Shown here piece by piece: positions 53,397 to 64,000 of a DNA stretch of 64,000 bases. Within the stretch, counting starts at the first letter, position 1. The number at the start of each line of letters is the position of its first letter. The stretch comes from Ecdyonurus torrentis. Its lineage: Eukaryota > Arthropoda > Insecta > Ephemeroptera > Heptageniidae. The DNA is taken from contig OX439137.1 in the NCBI GenBank assembly GCA_949318235.1, positions 17,768,187 through 17,832,186 of the forward strand, in the 5' to 3' direction. A model generated the notes under the pieces. It saw nothing but the letters and a program-made list of their open reading frames with translations, made no database searches and was not told the DNA's origin. Made by a program: the position numbers and the translations under genes.

Positions 53397-53945
53397 TTAT
53401 TTAACAATGATTGGCTGATCAAAAAAATAAAAAAATATTAAAAATATCGTCGTAGCCGCACCCAAAGGGCGTACTTGCATTTCCAGGTCGTCTTACAAAA
53501 GGCGTACTTGCATTTTTGGTCAGTACAACAAAGGGCGTACTTGCACTCGGTTTTAGATGTTAAGCTTATGGCGGATGTGCGCGCAGCATCAAATTTAGCC
53601 AAATGCAAGTACGCCCTTTGCGTGAAAATAGTCAAATGCAAGTACGCCCTTTGCGTAAAAGTAGCCAAATACAAGTACGCCCTTTGGGCGCGGCCACGAT
53701 GAATATACATAAATTATACACATTTTTTTGTTGATTTTTTTTTTGAGATGATAAAAATGAATCACTGTTTAGCATGCAATTTATTTTTTAGAAGTTTCAT
53801 TTATTCTGATCACAGGTCCTATAAGTTCTTAAAGTAAAATAAAAAATAACAATGATCAACCATACATATAAACGTAGTAAACAGGTAATGACGTCGTGAT
53901 CAGATGTTTTTAACAGAGGAAAATTATCAAGCTGGCTTATGGCTT
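53397..53945 (-). mobile_element. MITE family I, copy 8, carrying nested J
   Basis: TTTATTTAACAATGATTGGCTG left; right of J: TTGTTGATTTTTTTTTTGAG, AACAATGATCAACCATACAT, GTAAACAGGTAATGACGTCG, GATCAGATGTTTTTAACAGA. Diverged and shortened at the right end. Confidence 0.75.
53446..53700. mobile_element. Fold-back element J with six phased 19-bp repeats
   Basis: Ends ATCGTCGTAGCCGC and GCGGCCACGAT are imperfect inverted copies. The word AAAGGGCGTACTTGCATTT starts at 53464, 53497 and 53530 in the left arm; its complement starts at 53601, 53634 and 53667 in the right arm. Spacing is exactly 33 bp in both arms; the 14-bp spacers differ. G+C is well above the surroundings. Frames reading repeated CKYAL or KAYLH peptides are repeat translations. 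No coding capacity; it interrupts an I element. Family not recognised. Confidence 0.9.
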
Positions 53946-54187
53946 GCAGAGAAGTAGAGAGAAAAATTTCTAAACTAATTTTAAATATATATTTTTAAAC
54001 TGGTTTGATCACATCCAAGGGACTTTTTGTTCTCTCTTTTTTTATTATTATTTTTGAAAAAGTAAAACCCGAGTATTAATCTTTTAGCTTGTTTAAAAAC
54101 GGAAACAAATTTCCTTTTTTTTTTTTTTTTTTTTTTTTTTTTGAGGCCAGACTCACTTTACCTAGTGTACTGTAATATACAGTAGTG
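53946..54187. other. Unassigned stretch with a T-run
   Basis: T-run at about 54115-54142. No gene. Confidence 0.4.
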
Positions 54188-54459
54188 TCTATGCACTCGT
54201 GGATAACTCAATAACATCGGTCAGTATAGGAAAATAACAAATTTTGCCAGTCTAAAAATTCTTCGCAACTTTTTTGAGAGCAATGATGATGTTAACAGGT
54301 TAAATTATTTTTACAAGTATGCCCAGAAAAATAATAATAACAAAAAATAGCTAATTTTCCAAAGAAAATACATTTGTCCTATGCTGAGCAATGTTATTCA
54401 TTGCTCAAAAAGATATTCGAAAAGCATTCAGAATGACGTCATGCGCACACACCCTATAC
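54188..54459 (-). mobile_element. MITE family A, left outer end changed
   Basis: TGCACTCGTGGATAACTCAA, CGGTCAGTATAGGAAAATAA to TGACGTCATGCGCACACACC and CTATA. Confidence 0.85.
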
Positions 54460-54616
54460 ACTCTGTAGCATATTATATTACGTTGCTACATTGGGATAGT
54501 ATTACATATTTATTGTTACCTGTGTTTGTATACTATTATATACTATGAAGTATTTAGTGGCATGTTTCACATACGTACTAGCGAACTAATATCAAGTTAC
54601 CCAGCGAGCACACTGC

Positions 54617-54925
54617 TATAGGGTGTATGCGCATTACGTCATATTTAATTTGCTTGGAGGTCATACTGGAGTAGTGAATAACATTGCTCAGCATATAGGA
54701 CAAACTTTATTTAAGCCAATTTTCTTTGGTAAAAACGCTTAGTTTTTTGATATTTTTATTTTTCTCACATACTTGAGATACTAATTCAACATATTAACAA
54801 AATCAATGCTTTCAAAAATATTGCTTAGCATTTTTAAAATGACAAAATTAGTCATCTTTCTATGTGATCCATGTTATTGAGTGATCCTAAATGGCATTGA
54901 CTTAAACATGAATGCACACCCTATA
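54617..54925 (+). mobile_element. MITE family A, full (A1), head of a tandem pair
   Basis: TATAGGGTGTATGCGCATTA to ATGAATGCACACCCTATA. GGAGGTCATACTGGAGTAGT, GAGTGATCCTAAATGGCATT. A TA was gained inside CAGCATATAGGAC. Confidence 0.93.
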
Positions 54926-55220
54926 GGGTGTGTACGCATGACGTCATTCTGAATGCTTTTCGATGCTCTTCTTGAGCAATGAATAACATTGCTCAGCATA
55001 GGACAAACGTAGTTTTTGGCTATTTTCTTTGGTAAATTAGCTATTTTTTGGTTATTGTTATTTTTCTCACATACTTGAGGTACCTGTTAACTACATCAAT
55101 ACTCTCAAAAAAATTGCTTTATTTTTTAAACTAGCAAAATTGGTTATTTTCCTATACTGGCCCATGTTATTTAGTACTCACTTATGACGTCAACTTTAAC
55201 ATGAATGAAACCACCCTATA
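54922..55220 (+). mobile_element. MITE family A, full (A2), tail of the tandem pair
   Basis: TATAGGGTGTGTACGCATGA to ATGAATGAAACCACCCTATA. It shares TATA at 54922-54925 with the previous copy and has the same orientation. The two belong to different subfamilies, so this is two insertions and not a local duplication. Confidence 0.94.
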
Positions 55221-55892
55221 GCTACACGTAACCCCTGTGGTATTATATATCAGTATTATTTAATGTTGCGAGTGATTATACATACAAAGTATTAGGTGGT
55301 ATGTTTCACATCATAAGTACATAGCAGGTATATACATACAATATCAAGTTACTCACAGCAAGCAGACTGCTATAACTCCTGGTATTATATATCAGTATAT
55401 TTAATTAACATAAAAGCTCTCTAGCTTAGTATTACTACAACAGTAATATCGTAACCTATACTTACATAACATGTCAATTACGACATTTACATCTGATCTT
55501 TTGTGTTCACGTCTATGTATATCGTAGTAGGTTTTTATATTATCTTGTTTTGTGCATAGAGTGATAGAGGGGACAGCGTACTTTTTGTACCTCATATCTC
55601 GTTTCTTTAGCAAATATTAACACTTTTTAGTAGATTTGTAATTTTATACATGTTCAAGCGCTCGTATGAGATCAAATTTTTGGGTGAGCTTTTTTTTTTT
55701 ATTTATTTATTTATTTTTTATTTTTTTTAATAATTTTTTTTCTTTTTGCAAAAAGTTTTTTTTAGGATTCAAATTTTTTTTTTGTGCTCTTTATTTCATT
55801 ATTTTTAACTGTTGCTTTTTTTTCCTTCATGTATGTTAAATTTGAAATTTAAATTTTTGAATGATCATGTGCAAAGATCTAGTTAAGATTTA
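55221..55892. other. Unassigned stretch
   Basis: GGTATTATATATCAGTAT occurs twice (about 55238 and 55381), and AAGTATTTAGTGGCATGTTTCACAT near 54548 resembles AAGTATTAGGTGGTATGTTTCACAT near 55287 (each quoted only in part): a ~150-bp repeat flanks the A pair. T-runs at 55690-55760. No gene. Confidence 0.45.
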
Positions 55893-56010
55893 GTTAATAA
55901 TTTGCTAAAATGCATTATTTTAGCTACACATTCATAACTCAAAAGTGTTTATCTCAAATAAGTTAGTATTCGTAACTAAAGTAATGCACACTTTTTTTGA
56001 GTGTAGCTAA
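55893..56010 (-). repeat. Family N, copy 3
   Basis: TTAATAATTTGCTAAAATGC, ATTATTTTAGCTAC, AAAAGTGTTTATCTCAAATA, TTCGTAACTAAAGTAATGCA: one arm, reverse of N1. Confidence 0.75.
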
Positions 56011-56474
56011 ATTATCACAATTTTTGTAATTCAATGAAACATTTTATAATTCTATAACATATTCAAATAATTTAAATAATACATTACAAAAATACAAAAT
56101 ATATTTTTTTTTACCAAACTAAAATATTATTTTAAAAATAAAATGTAAATGAGGCAAGCGGCAAATATTAAATTTTGAATGACAGCTCTTTCTGTCACAA
56201 TTAAAAAAAAAAAAAAAAAAAAAAAAACCTGTGTTCTTTGATTTGCATAAATTTCACATGTAAATTGAAATGTCTGTCAGTTTGAAGTGGACGCAATATT
56301 GATCATGTTCAACTAACCCTAAAACATCTCTGGCAACTTTATGTCAATATCTGTAATTAAAAATTTTCTCTTATTAAAATTGTGTTTGGTAGCATTTTTG
56401 GCAAATTTTAGTGAAAAAGAAAAACTGCTCTTATTTATAATTTATTAAAGAACATCTTGAACATAAACTTGTAT
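56011..56474. other. Unassigned A+T-rich stretch
   Basis: A-run at 56201-56227. No gene or repeat match. Confidence 0.4.
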
Positions 56475-56575
56475 AATAAGGTGTATGAAGTCATATTTAA
56501 TGCGCTTGGAGGCCATATTGGAGTAATGAATTACATTGCTCAGTATAGGACCTTCTTCTTTTTTGGGTATTTTTT
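56475..56575 (+). mobile_element. MITE family A, left third only
   Basis: AAGGTGTATGAAGTCATATT, GGAGGCCATATTGGAGTAAT, GCTCAGTATAGGAC, then unrelated sequence. Confidence 0.75.
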
Positions 56576-56863
56576 TGTGAAATCATTTCCTATTTTGTCG
56601 CATTTTGGAGCATTTTGGTAGCTGGAAAATATGTTTACCATCATGAGAGTTACGTTTACTATTACGTGGCTTATCTCGACTATTATTTGGTTTATCTGTA
56701 ATATACATTTTGTCAGTGTATCTCAGAAGTGAGTTGTGAGGACTCCAGTATTTCTTCCAGTGTATAAGGTGAACAGTAAATCCAGTTTGAATATGTTACA
56801 CATTCCAAGCTTGCGACAATAAATTGTAAAATAGTTTTTTGTATGTTAGACCCTATGTGGCTT

Positions 56864-57303
<440 letters not shown>

Positions 57304-57526
57304 CCCAGGGAAATTCCCATATCAGTGAGTTTTCAAATAGAGTTACATTTTGCCCATATATCTTGATATTCACATTGCTACCACAAAAGAAAGTCCACAC
57401 AAACATTCATAAATAAATTTTCTAACGTCAAATACCCATGATTTAATATTAACTACAATAATCTGCATTTTATACATATTTTAATGTCAAATAAAATTTA
57501 TATTATCTGTACTTATATACTGGGTC

Positions 57527-57993
57527 AATGAATAAAATTGCTCAGCATAGGAAAAATGACAATTTTCGTTTGGAAAATCAGTAAATTTATTATTATTATC
57601 AATATTATCGCATACTTGAAATTTAACCTCACTCAAAAAAATGCACGTTAAAAAGCTTGTACACAGTTTTGCAATGCTTTAAGTATTGTAGAATCAACGG
57701 TTATGACGTCACTAAACGTTGATATTTTAACAATAAAAACGTTAGTGACGTCACAAGCGTTGGGATTAAATAGTAAAATCATAGATTTGTAACGGCCAAG
57801 TTTAACGTTTATTCCATTGTGATTCTAACGCTTGTGACGTCATTTACGTTTTTATCGTTAGATTGTCAACGTTTAGTGACGTCATAACCGTTGATTACAC
57901 AATACTTAAAGCATTGCAAAACTGTGTACAAGCTTTTCAACGACTTTTTTTAGTGTGCTGTTAACAACATCAATGCTTTCAAAACTATGCGTA
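57527..57993 (+). mobile_element. MITE family A, split by E8
   Basis: GGTCAATGAATAAAATTGCTC, AGCATAGGAAAAATGAC, GCATACTTGAAATTTAACCT, then E8, then CTGTTAACAACATCAATGCT. Uninterrupted copies read AACCTGTTAACAACAT, so E8 entered between CCT and GTTA with a CT duplication. Both outer ends of this A copy are gone. Confidence 0.85.
57630..57957. mobile_element. Fold-back family E, copy 8 (full, reference copy)
   Basis: CACTCAAAAAAATGCACGTT to GACTTTTTTTAGTGTG; the arms pair over about 90 bp (AAGCTTGTACACAGTTTTGC / GCAAAACTGTGTACAAGCTT). Four TGACGTCA sites near 57704, 57746, 57835 and 57878, in two facing pairs. CT on both sides fits a 2-bp target duplication, and CACTA-like ends fit the CACTA group loosely. 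Non-coding, 328 bp. Confidence 0.92.
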
Positions 57994-58072
57994 GTAAGTG
58001 GAGACGAATACGGTTGTGACTGAAATCACTTACAGTCATCCTCAGAACAGTCCATCCTTTATTAGTCAACAT
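57990..58072 (+). repeat. Fold-back family K, half copy
   Basis: TTGTGACTGAAATCACTTAC, AGTCATCCTCAGAACAGTCC, TCCTTTATTAGTCAACAT resemble the right arm of K2. Confidence 0.6.
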
Positions 58073-58295
58073 AATTGTTAAAATAAAAATGTTTTATTTA
58101 CTATTATTATAATTTTTTTTTTTTTATTATTTTTTTTAAATTATTTTCTGCAATGATCGCATGTTGCGCCTCGCCTCCATATTGCAGAAATATGTGAGGT
58201 GACAATATAGTAAATGTTTGCACAAAATTTGAGATAGAAATTCCCGTGAAAGTTGACGCTTGCTTAGTCAAGGAGAGTTAATGTGCCTCATTTAG

Positions 58296-58298
<3 letters not shown>

Positions 58299-58346
<48 letters not shown>
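58299..58346 (+). repeat. (GA)n microsatellite
   Basis: About 48 bp. Confidence 0.96.
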
Positions 58347-58348
<2 letters not shown>

Positions 58349-58429
58349 CAGTGCGACACTAAACTGAAATAATTCAATTTTCTCTCCAACTTTGACTTCA
58401 ACTCGACGTTTTCACTTCATGCTCCACGT

Positions 58430-58850
58430 AAGATCTACCTACATGGATAAATATCTGTAAATTTTAGACTCTAATACATTAGTATAAGATATCTTTGAAA
58501 AATTATAAGTAACACAGTCAGGGGCGTATCCAGGATTTTGCGACGGGAGGGGTCCAGCCTATATTGAGCATAGGAAAAGGGGGAAAACCACCCCCTTTTC
58601 CTATGCTTTTTTAGCCCTGACGGGGGGGGGGGGTCCAGACCCCAACACCCCCCTGGATACGCCCCTGAACACAGTAATAGTTAGGTTTTAGTCTCATAAG
58701 AGCCCATATTAATTTTATTACTTATTTTCTCTCTTATCTGATGGTTCTGAAAATTTTTACATAGGTAGCTGTTAACTGTCAAATGTCAGCATAAAATTTG
58801 TGGGTTTTCTTTTTAAATTTTGAGATACCATCCATCTGAATATAATCATT
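58430..58850 (+). repeat. Repeat family H, copy 4, carrying nested hAT-like MITE
   Basis: TCTAATACATTAGTATAAGA left; right of the insert TCTCATAAGAGCCCATATTA, TCTCTTATCTGATGGTTCTG, TAGGTAGCTGTTAACTGTCA, CCATCTGAATATAATCATTA, parallel to H3. Confidence 0.75.
58519..58667. mobile_element. hAT-like MITE, 149 bp, perfect 8-bp duplication
   Basis: CAGGGGCGTATCCAGG and CCTGGATACGCCCCTG are exact 16-bp inverted ends. AACACAGT occurs at 58511-58518 and 58668-58675. CAGGG ends plus 8-bp duplication are the hAT hallmark. A second, inner hairpin GCATAGGAAAAGGGGG / CCCCCTTTTCCTATGC fills the centre. A 13-G run lies near 58622. Non-coding. Confidence 0.93.
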
Positions 58851-58851
58851 A

Positions 58852-58854
<3 letters not shown>

Positions 58855-58921
<67 letters not shown>
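58855..58921 (+). repeat. (TA)n microsatellite
   Basis: About 66 bp, between H4 and V3. Confidence 0.96.
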
Positions 58922-58923
<2 letters not shown>

Positions 58924-59142
58924 GGAAAAAATTATCTAAAGAGTTACTATTTAGACTTTTTTCATAGTAAATTATTTAGATACAAACTAAACTTTTTAGA
59001 ATCTAAAGAGTTATTTACCGCTAAAGAAATTACGTTTGTACTAACGAGTTACTCTTTAAACTTTTTGCAAGAGAGTTATTGTTTAGAACTAAAGAGTTAT
59101 TGATATGTATCTGAATAATTTATTAAATTTATGCTTTCCGTG
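58922..59142 (+). repeat. Repeat family V, copy 3
   Basis: TCTAAAGAGTTACTATTTAG, CTAAAGAAATTACGTTTGTA, TAACGAGTTACTCTTTAAAC, AACTAAAGAGTTATTGATAT, ending GCTTTCCGTG. Confidence 0.65.
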
Positions 59143-59143
59143 T

Positions 59144-60283
<1,140 letters not shown>

Positions 60284-60355
<72 letters not shown>

Positions 60356-60356
60356 A
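60284..60356 (+). repeat. (CT)n microsatellite
   Basis: About 70 bp with CCC and TTT breaks; a CCCTCC pyrimidine patch follows at 60427-60455. Confidence 0.96.
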
Positions 60357-60554
60357 TATACTAAGTCAATATTATACGAAAAGCTTGAGCGATTAATTTT
60401 TCGCTTTGTTTGAACTTGGGATCTCCACCCCCTCCCCTCCCTCCCTCCCTCCCCCTTCATGTTCCACGCCAAAGATTATCAATTTGCAAGTGTTTACCAA
60501 CTTTGATTTAACATTGGCTTTAACATAGAACATCTGAAACATTGAATATTGCTA

Positions 60555-60620
60555 TACGGCACTGAGGTCACAAATATTTAAATGTGGAATACTAGACATA
60601 CTTTTACGTGTTTTAGATAA
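60555..60620 (-). repeat. Repeat family U fragment
   Basis: CACTGAGGTCACAAATATTTAAATG and GAATACTAGACATACTTTTACG (quoted in part) are the complement of 5843-5900. Confidence 0.7.
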
Positions 60621-61049
60621 TAAAAAAATTCTGCCCATGATAGTAGGATACAAGAACGATGAGAAAAAACATGGCTTTGACGTAATTTATAATTTTGGTA
60701 AATTTTAAATCATTGCAAATTATTTTTCAAGTTTGTAAAATATTTCAAAATTCTAGTTTTTTTTTTTAATTTAATTTAAAAAACATGTGTGTATAATTAA
60801 ACACAATGACCACTTAGCCGTGTCAGCGCAGTAATTAAGCAGGATGTTAATTAACACTTTCTCGCGGTGATGATGATGGAGCATACAAGGCAAGTTATGT
60901 ACAAACATGGCTCTGCATAATTTACTTTGTGTACACTAGGTGGACACAAGTCTACTGACGTGCATTATATACCTGGCTAACTATTTTACCTGTAGTTTTT
61001 ATACCTGTATAACTGCTTCACCTGAAGTTATCATTTATCTTTTTAGCAG
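60621..61049. other. Unassigned stretch
   Basis: Less A+T-rich at 60805-61020 with TACCTG words. No gene or repeat match. Confidence 0.4.
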
Positions 61050-61473
61050 ACTTGGTCACGTTACTGATTTTTTATATCTTCTTCGTTACGTTACTCGTTA
61101 CAGTTTTTAAAAAGTAATGACACTACGTTACTTACTCCTCTTAAAAGAACATTAGTAGTAGCGTTACTTTATTTTATTTACTTCAATTATTTTCTTATGA
61201 AATAAAAATAATTTCTAAAACATGTTATAAATATGGTTATTTTTTTCCGATCAATTATAAACATACAGATTTAAATCAAAATCCATATAGTAATTTAATG
61301 ACAAAAGTATTTTTATGTACACATAAATTTATAATCTTATTTCTTTCAGTGCTTGAAATATTAGAAAGTAATGTCGTTACATGGCAAAAATTACTTAAGA
61401 AAGTAGATTGTTACCGTTAATGCTATCAAAAAGAAACGACGTTGTAAAAAGTAGTGAAATTACGACTGCTTTG
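61050..61473. mobile_element. Putative hAT-like element CC
   Basis: CAGACTTGGTCACGTTACT at the left; ACTACTTTTT/AATTACGACTG at the right. GTTAC and GTAAC words recur near both ends (TTACGTTACTCGTTAC). No matching 8-bp duplication (CTTTTTAG against CTTTGATT). Weak call resting on CAG ends and the subterminal words. Confidence 0.3.
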
Positions 61474-61786
61474 ATTAAGATTTAACGTAAACATTTTGCA
61501 CTGGCTACACATCTCCACTTTTTAACTACAATATGTTAAAAATTGCATACACATGATTGTGAATACACGTGTAATTTGTCAGTGTCCTGCAAGTGTAAAA
61601 GTAACAATTTACAATTTTAAAATTTATTCAACACTCTAGTGAAGAAAAAAAAATGTAATGTGTAACCTAGCTCAATTTTGTATTATAATTTTGTGTAGAA
61701 ATACAAAAATATATTTTTGTAGCTTCTTTTCTTAACTGAATTTTAGACTTTTACTATACAAACTTTTATGTAATAAAATAATAATA

Positions 61787-61787
<1 letters not shown>

Positions 61788-61823
<36 letters not shown>

Positions 61824-61860
61824 GAACGAACGAACGAACGAATGAATGAACGAAAGAAAG
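61788..61860 (+). repeat. A-run followed by CGAA/TGAA/AGAA repeats
   Basis: About 33 A, then CGAACGAACGAACGAACGAA, TGAATGAA, CGAAAGAAAG. Same layout as 50681-50861. Confidence 0.93.
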
Positions 61861-61996
61861 ACAAAAAATAGAAAAAAGAAAAAGAAAAAAGAAAAACACA
61901 GTAAGAAGTAGGGTACCAATATTAACCATAGCTCAGCAAGCTAACATTTTTTTAATATTAAATATCTTGTATTATTGTAGCTCTGTAAACAAATAT

Positions 61997-61998
<2 letters not shown>

Positions 61999-62039
<41 letters not shown>
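61999..62039 (+). repeat. (CT)n microsatellite
   Basis: About 38 bp. Confidence 0.95.
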
Positions 62040-62042
<3 letters not shown>

Positions 62043-62142
62043 GTCGTCGAATAAAAGACAAAAGCAAAAATATTTATCTAACTGCGAAGTGAAAGAGACA
62101 AAGGAACAAAAGAAATTTTAAATACACACGTAGTGCTGTCTG

Positions 62143-62145
<3 letters not shown>

Positions 62146-62222
<77 letters not shown>
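62146..62222 (+). repeat. (GA)n microsatellite
   Basis: About 76 bp uninterrupted. Confidence 0.97.
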
Positions 62223-62224
<2 letters not shown>

Positions 62225-62342
62225 GTCTATCCAGTGAAAAGTAATAAGAGAACTGAAACTTTTGCAAAGCTCAAAATATGATCATTAAAACATGATTGCA
62301 ATCAGCATGCAAATTACTTACATTTCTAATACTTTTTATTAA

Positions 62343-62934
<592 letters not shown>

Positions 62935-63109
62935 TATAAGATATAAGATATAAGATTTTATTACGTTCTATGTCTTTACAGAGTAGAACAAGTCAAATAA
63001 CACAAAATACATCAACAAAAAATAACATGTAGAATCACTATATGGCTGTTACACAGGATATTAATAAAAAAAAAATAATAATAGTAATAATAATAAGGAA
63101 AAACTTAGG
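62935..63109 (-). repeat. 3' UTR and heptamer tail of the edge LINE
   Basis: On the minus strand the UTR runs from 63109 to about 62955, reaches AATAAAATC, and ends in three TTATATC units (about 62932-62957). Short tandem tails in place of poly(A) are known for L2/CR1-like and related LINEs, and mark the true 3' end of the insertion. Confidence 0.75.
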
Positions 63110-64000
63110 CTAGTTATACTTAACGTTATTACATGCAAGAAAATCAGCGACACTATAAAACATATTGTCAAGCAGGTATCTCTGGACCATTCTTTTAAAA
63201 GAAACATAAGAATCACAATCTTTTATATTATTAGGGAGTGCATTATATAAAAAAGGAATACAATATTCAGGACCCTTTTGGCTAAGAGACATCCTCTTTT
63301 TTTCAACATAATAGCCCCCATTATTTCTAGTCTCGTAGGAATGGACGCTATGAACCGTTCTGAACCATGATGGATATCTCCTCAAAAATTTTACACATTC
63401 ATAAATAAATATTGAAGGCAATGGTAAGATATCCAGTTCTAAAAAATGTGGACGACATGACATTGGGGGGTATGTACCAAACATGGTTCTCACTGCCCGC
63501 TTTTGCATAACAAAAACGTCGCTTGAACATGGCGATTGCCCCCAGTAAATAATGCCGTATTGAATATGACTATATATATATGAGAAATAAACGTTTCTTA
63601 AAGTTGCAGAACTTACAGTGTTTTTTAAAGACCCTAGCAAAAATACGCCTTTCCTTAATTTAGCACAAATATCCGAACAGTGAGTTGTCCAATTAAGAGT
63701 GTCAGAAATGGTAAGACCTAGAAATTTAGTTTCATTTGATGGTAGGATAGACTTTCCATCCATTTTTAATAATGGACAATAATCTATCTTTTTTTGATAA
63801 GTATGAAATTGCAAAAAAGTTGTTTTATTTACATTTATATCAAGATTATTAACTAAAGACCAAGTTTTCATTGAATTCACTGCTTGTATAGCCTTAATTA
63901 TTAACTCAGATGGACTTTTACAACTTATTAAATTATTAGTGTCATCTGCATAAATTATAAGGAAACCTATAATGATAATTAAAACCAAATCATTAATGTA
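63110..64000 (-). CDS. LINE reverse transcriptase, C-terminal part, open to edge
   Basis: At least 296 codons without a stop; the frame stays open to the window edge, reading YINDL just before the visible part, so the real start lies outside (the first possible start codon inside, TTG, is not a real start). YINDL and the catalytic YADDT (residues 13-17 counted from 63988) are reverse-transcriptase palm motifs. NKTTFLQF (54-61), FLGLTI..TLNW (89-100), SHIQYGIIYWG (140-150), MQKRAVRTMF (161-170), TRNN (220-223) and the final FKRMVQRYLL (264-273) follow the known order in Jockey/CR1/L2-type non-LTR elements. These copy their RNA into DNA at a nicked target site. The two palm aspartates are intact and no stop occurs, so this copy is young or was recently active. 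Clade not determined. Confidence 0.88.
   Translation of the reverse strand, partial: YINDLVLIIIIGFLIIYADDTNNLISCKSPSELIIKAIQAVNSMKTWSLVNNLDINVNKTTFLQFHTYQKKIDYCPLLKMDGKSILPSNETKFLGLTISDTLNWTTHCSDICAKLRKGVFLLGSLKNTVSSATLRNVYFSYIYSHIQYGIIYWGQSPCSSDVFVMQKRAVRTMFGTYPPMSCRPHFLELDILPLPSIFIYECVKFLRRYPSWFRTVHSVHSYETRNNGGYYVEKKRMSLSQKGPEYCIPFLYNALPNNIKDCDSYVSFKRMVQRYLLDNMFYSVADFLACNNVKYN

Noticed and set aside
53464..53685. CRISPR-like array (19-bp repeats, 14-bp spacers)
   Set aside because: Eukaryotic context, only three repeats per arm, arms inverted, spacers too short and no cas genes.
53438..53710. Small repeat proteins with CKYALCVK or AYLHL units
   Set aside because: Both strands are open because the 33-bp unit equals 11 codons; the repeats are inverted between arms, which fits a fold-back element, not a protein.

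Overview
This window is A+T-rich (about 70% by eye), gene-poor animal DNA, most likely from an invertebrate. The evidence is a canonical metazoan elongator tRNA-Met with a Pol III T-run terminator, fragments of Jockey/CR1/L2-like non-LTR retrotransposons, eukaryotic MITE-type repeats, and very dense dinucleotide microsatellites. I cannot name the species. I see no bacterial or organellar gene organisation.

Real gene content is small: (i) one tRNA-Met(CAT) at 41670-41742 (-); (ii) the C-terminal part of a LINE reverse transcriptase at 63110-64000 (-), open to the right edge, with its own 3' UTR and heptamer tail; (iii) two decayed LINE ORF ends (4163-4605 and 49105-49300, both -) and several LINE/SINE 3' tails; (iv) two weak candidates for host gene pieces, a possible edge exon (1-102) and a possible first coding exon with splice donor (42405-42440). 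Nearly all other long open frames are translations of microsatellites or of repeat arms.

The rest is a layered repeat landscape, built by comparing the sequence with itself. Labels are mine. Family A (TATAGGGTG ends, about 300 bp, about 24 copies), B (TATAGACC ends, about 295 bp, 4 copies) and I (TATAGCTCGTTC ends, about 310 bp, 8 copies) look like TA-target MITEs. Family E (CACACTAAA ends, 4 CRE palindromes per full copy, 8 copies), G, K, N, L, M, X, Y, W and AA are long-arm fold-backs. Family C gave rise to a 132-bp satellite (D). R, O and the 58519 element have 8-bp target duplications like hAT elements. J is a 255-bp fold-back with six copies of a 19-bp word phased at exactly 33 bp. Nested insertions are frequent (for example a 497-bp palindrome inside C6, inside an A copy), so a relative insertion order can be read.

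The most notable pattern cuts across families: the CREB/ATF palindrome TGACGTCA occurs about 55 times by hand count, against about 0.5 expected for this base composition, and it sits inside at least eight otherwise unrelated MITE families. Smaller words (GCATAGGAAAA, ATTTTGTTGGTCAG, GACCACTTGCA) are also shared between families. A 3 x 87-bp tandem repeat with five CCAAT boxes followed by an E2F-like site and a CpG-rich fold-back (31960-32605) looks promoter-like but has no visible gene.
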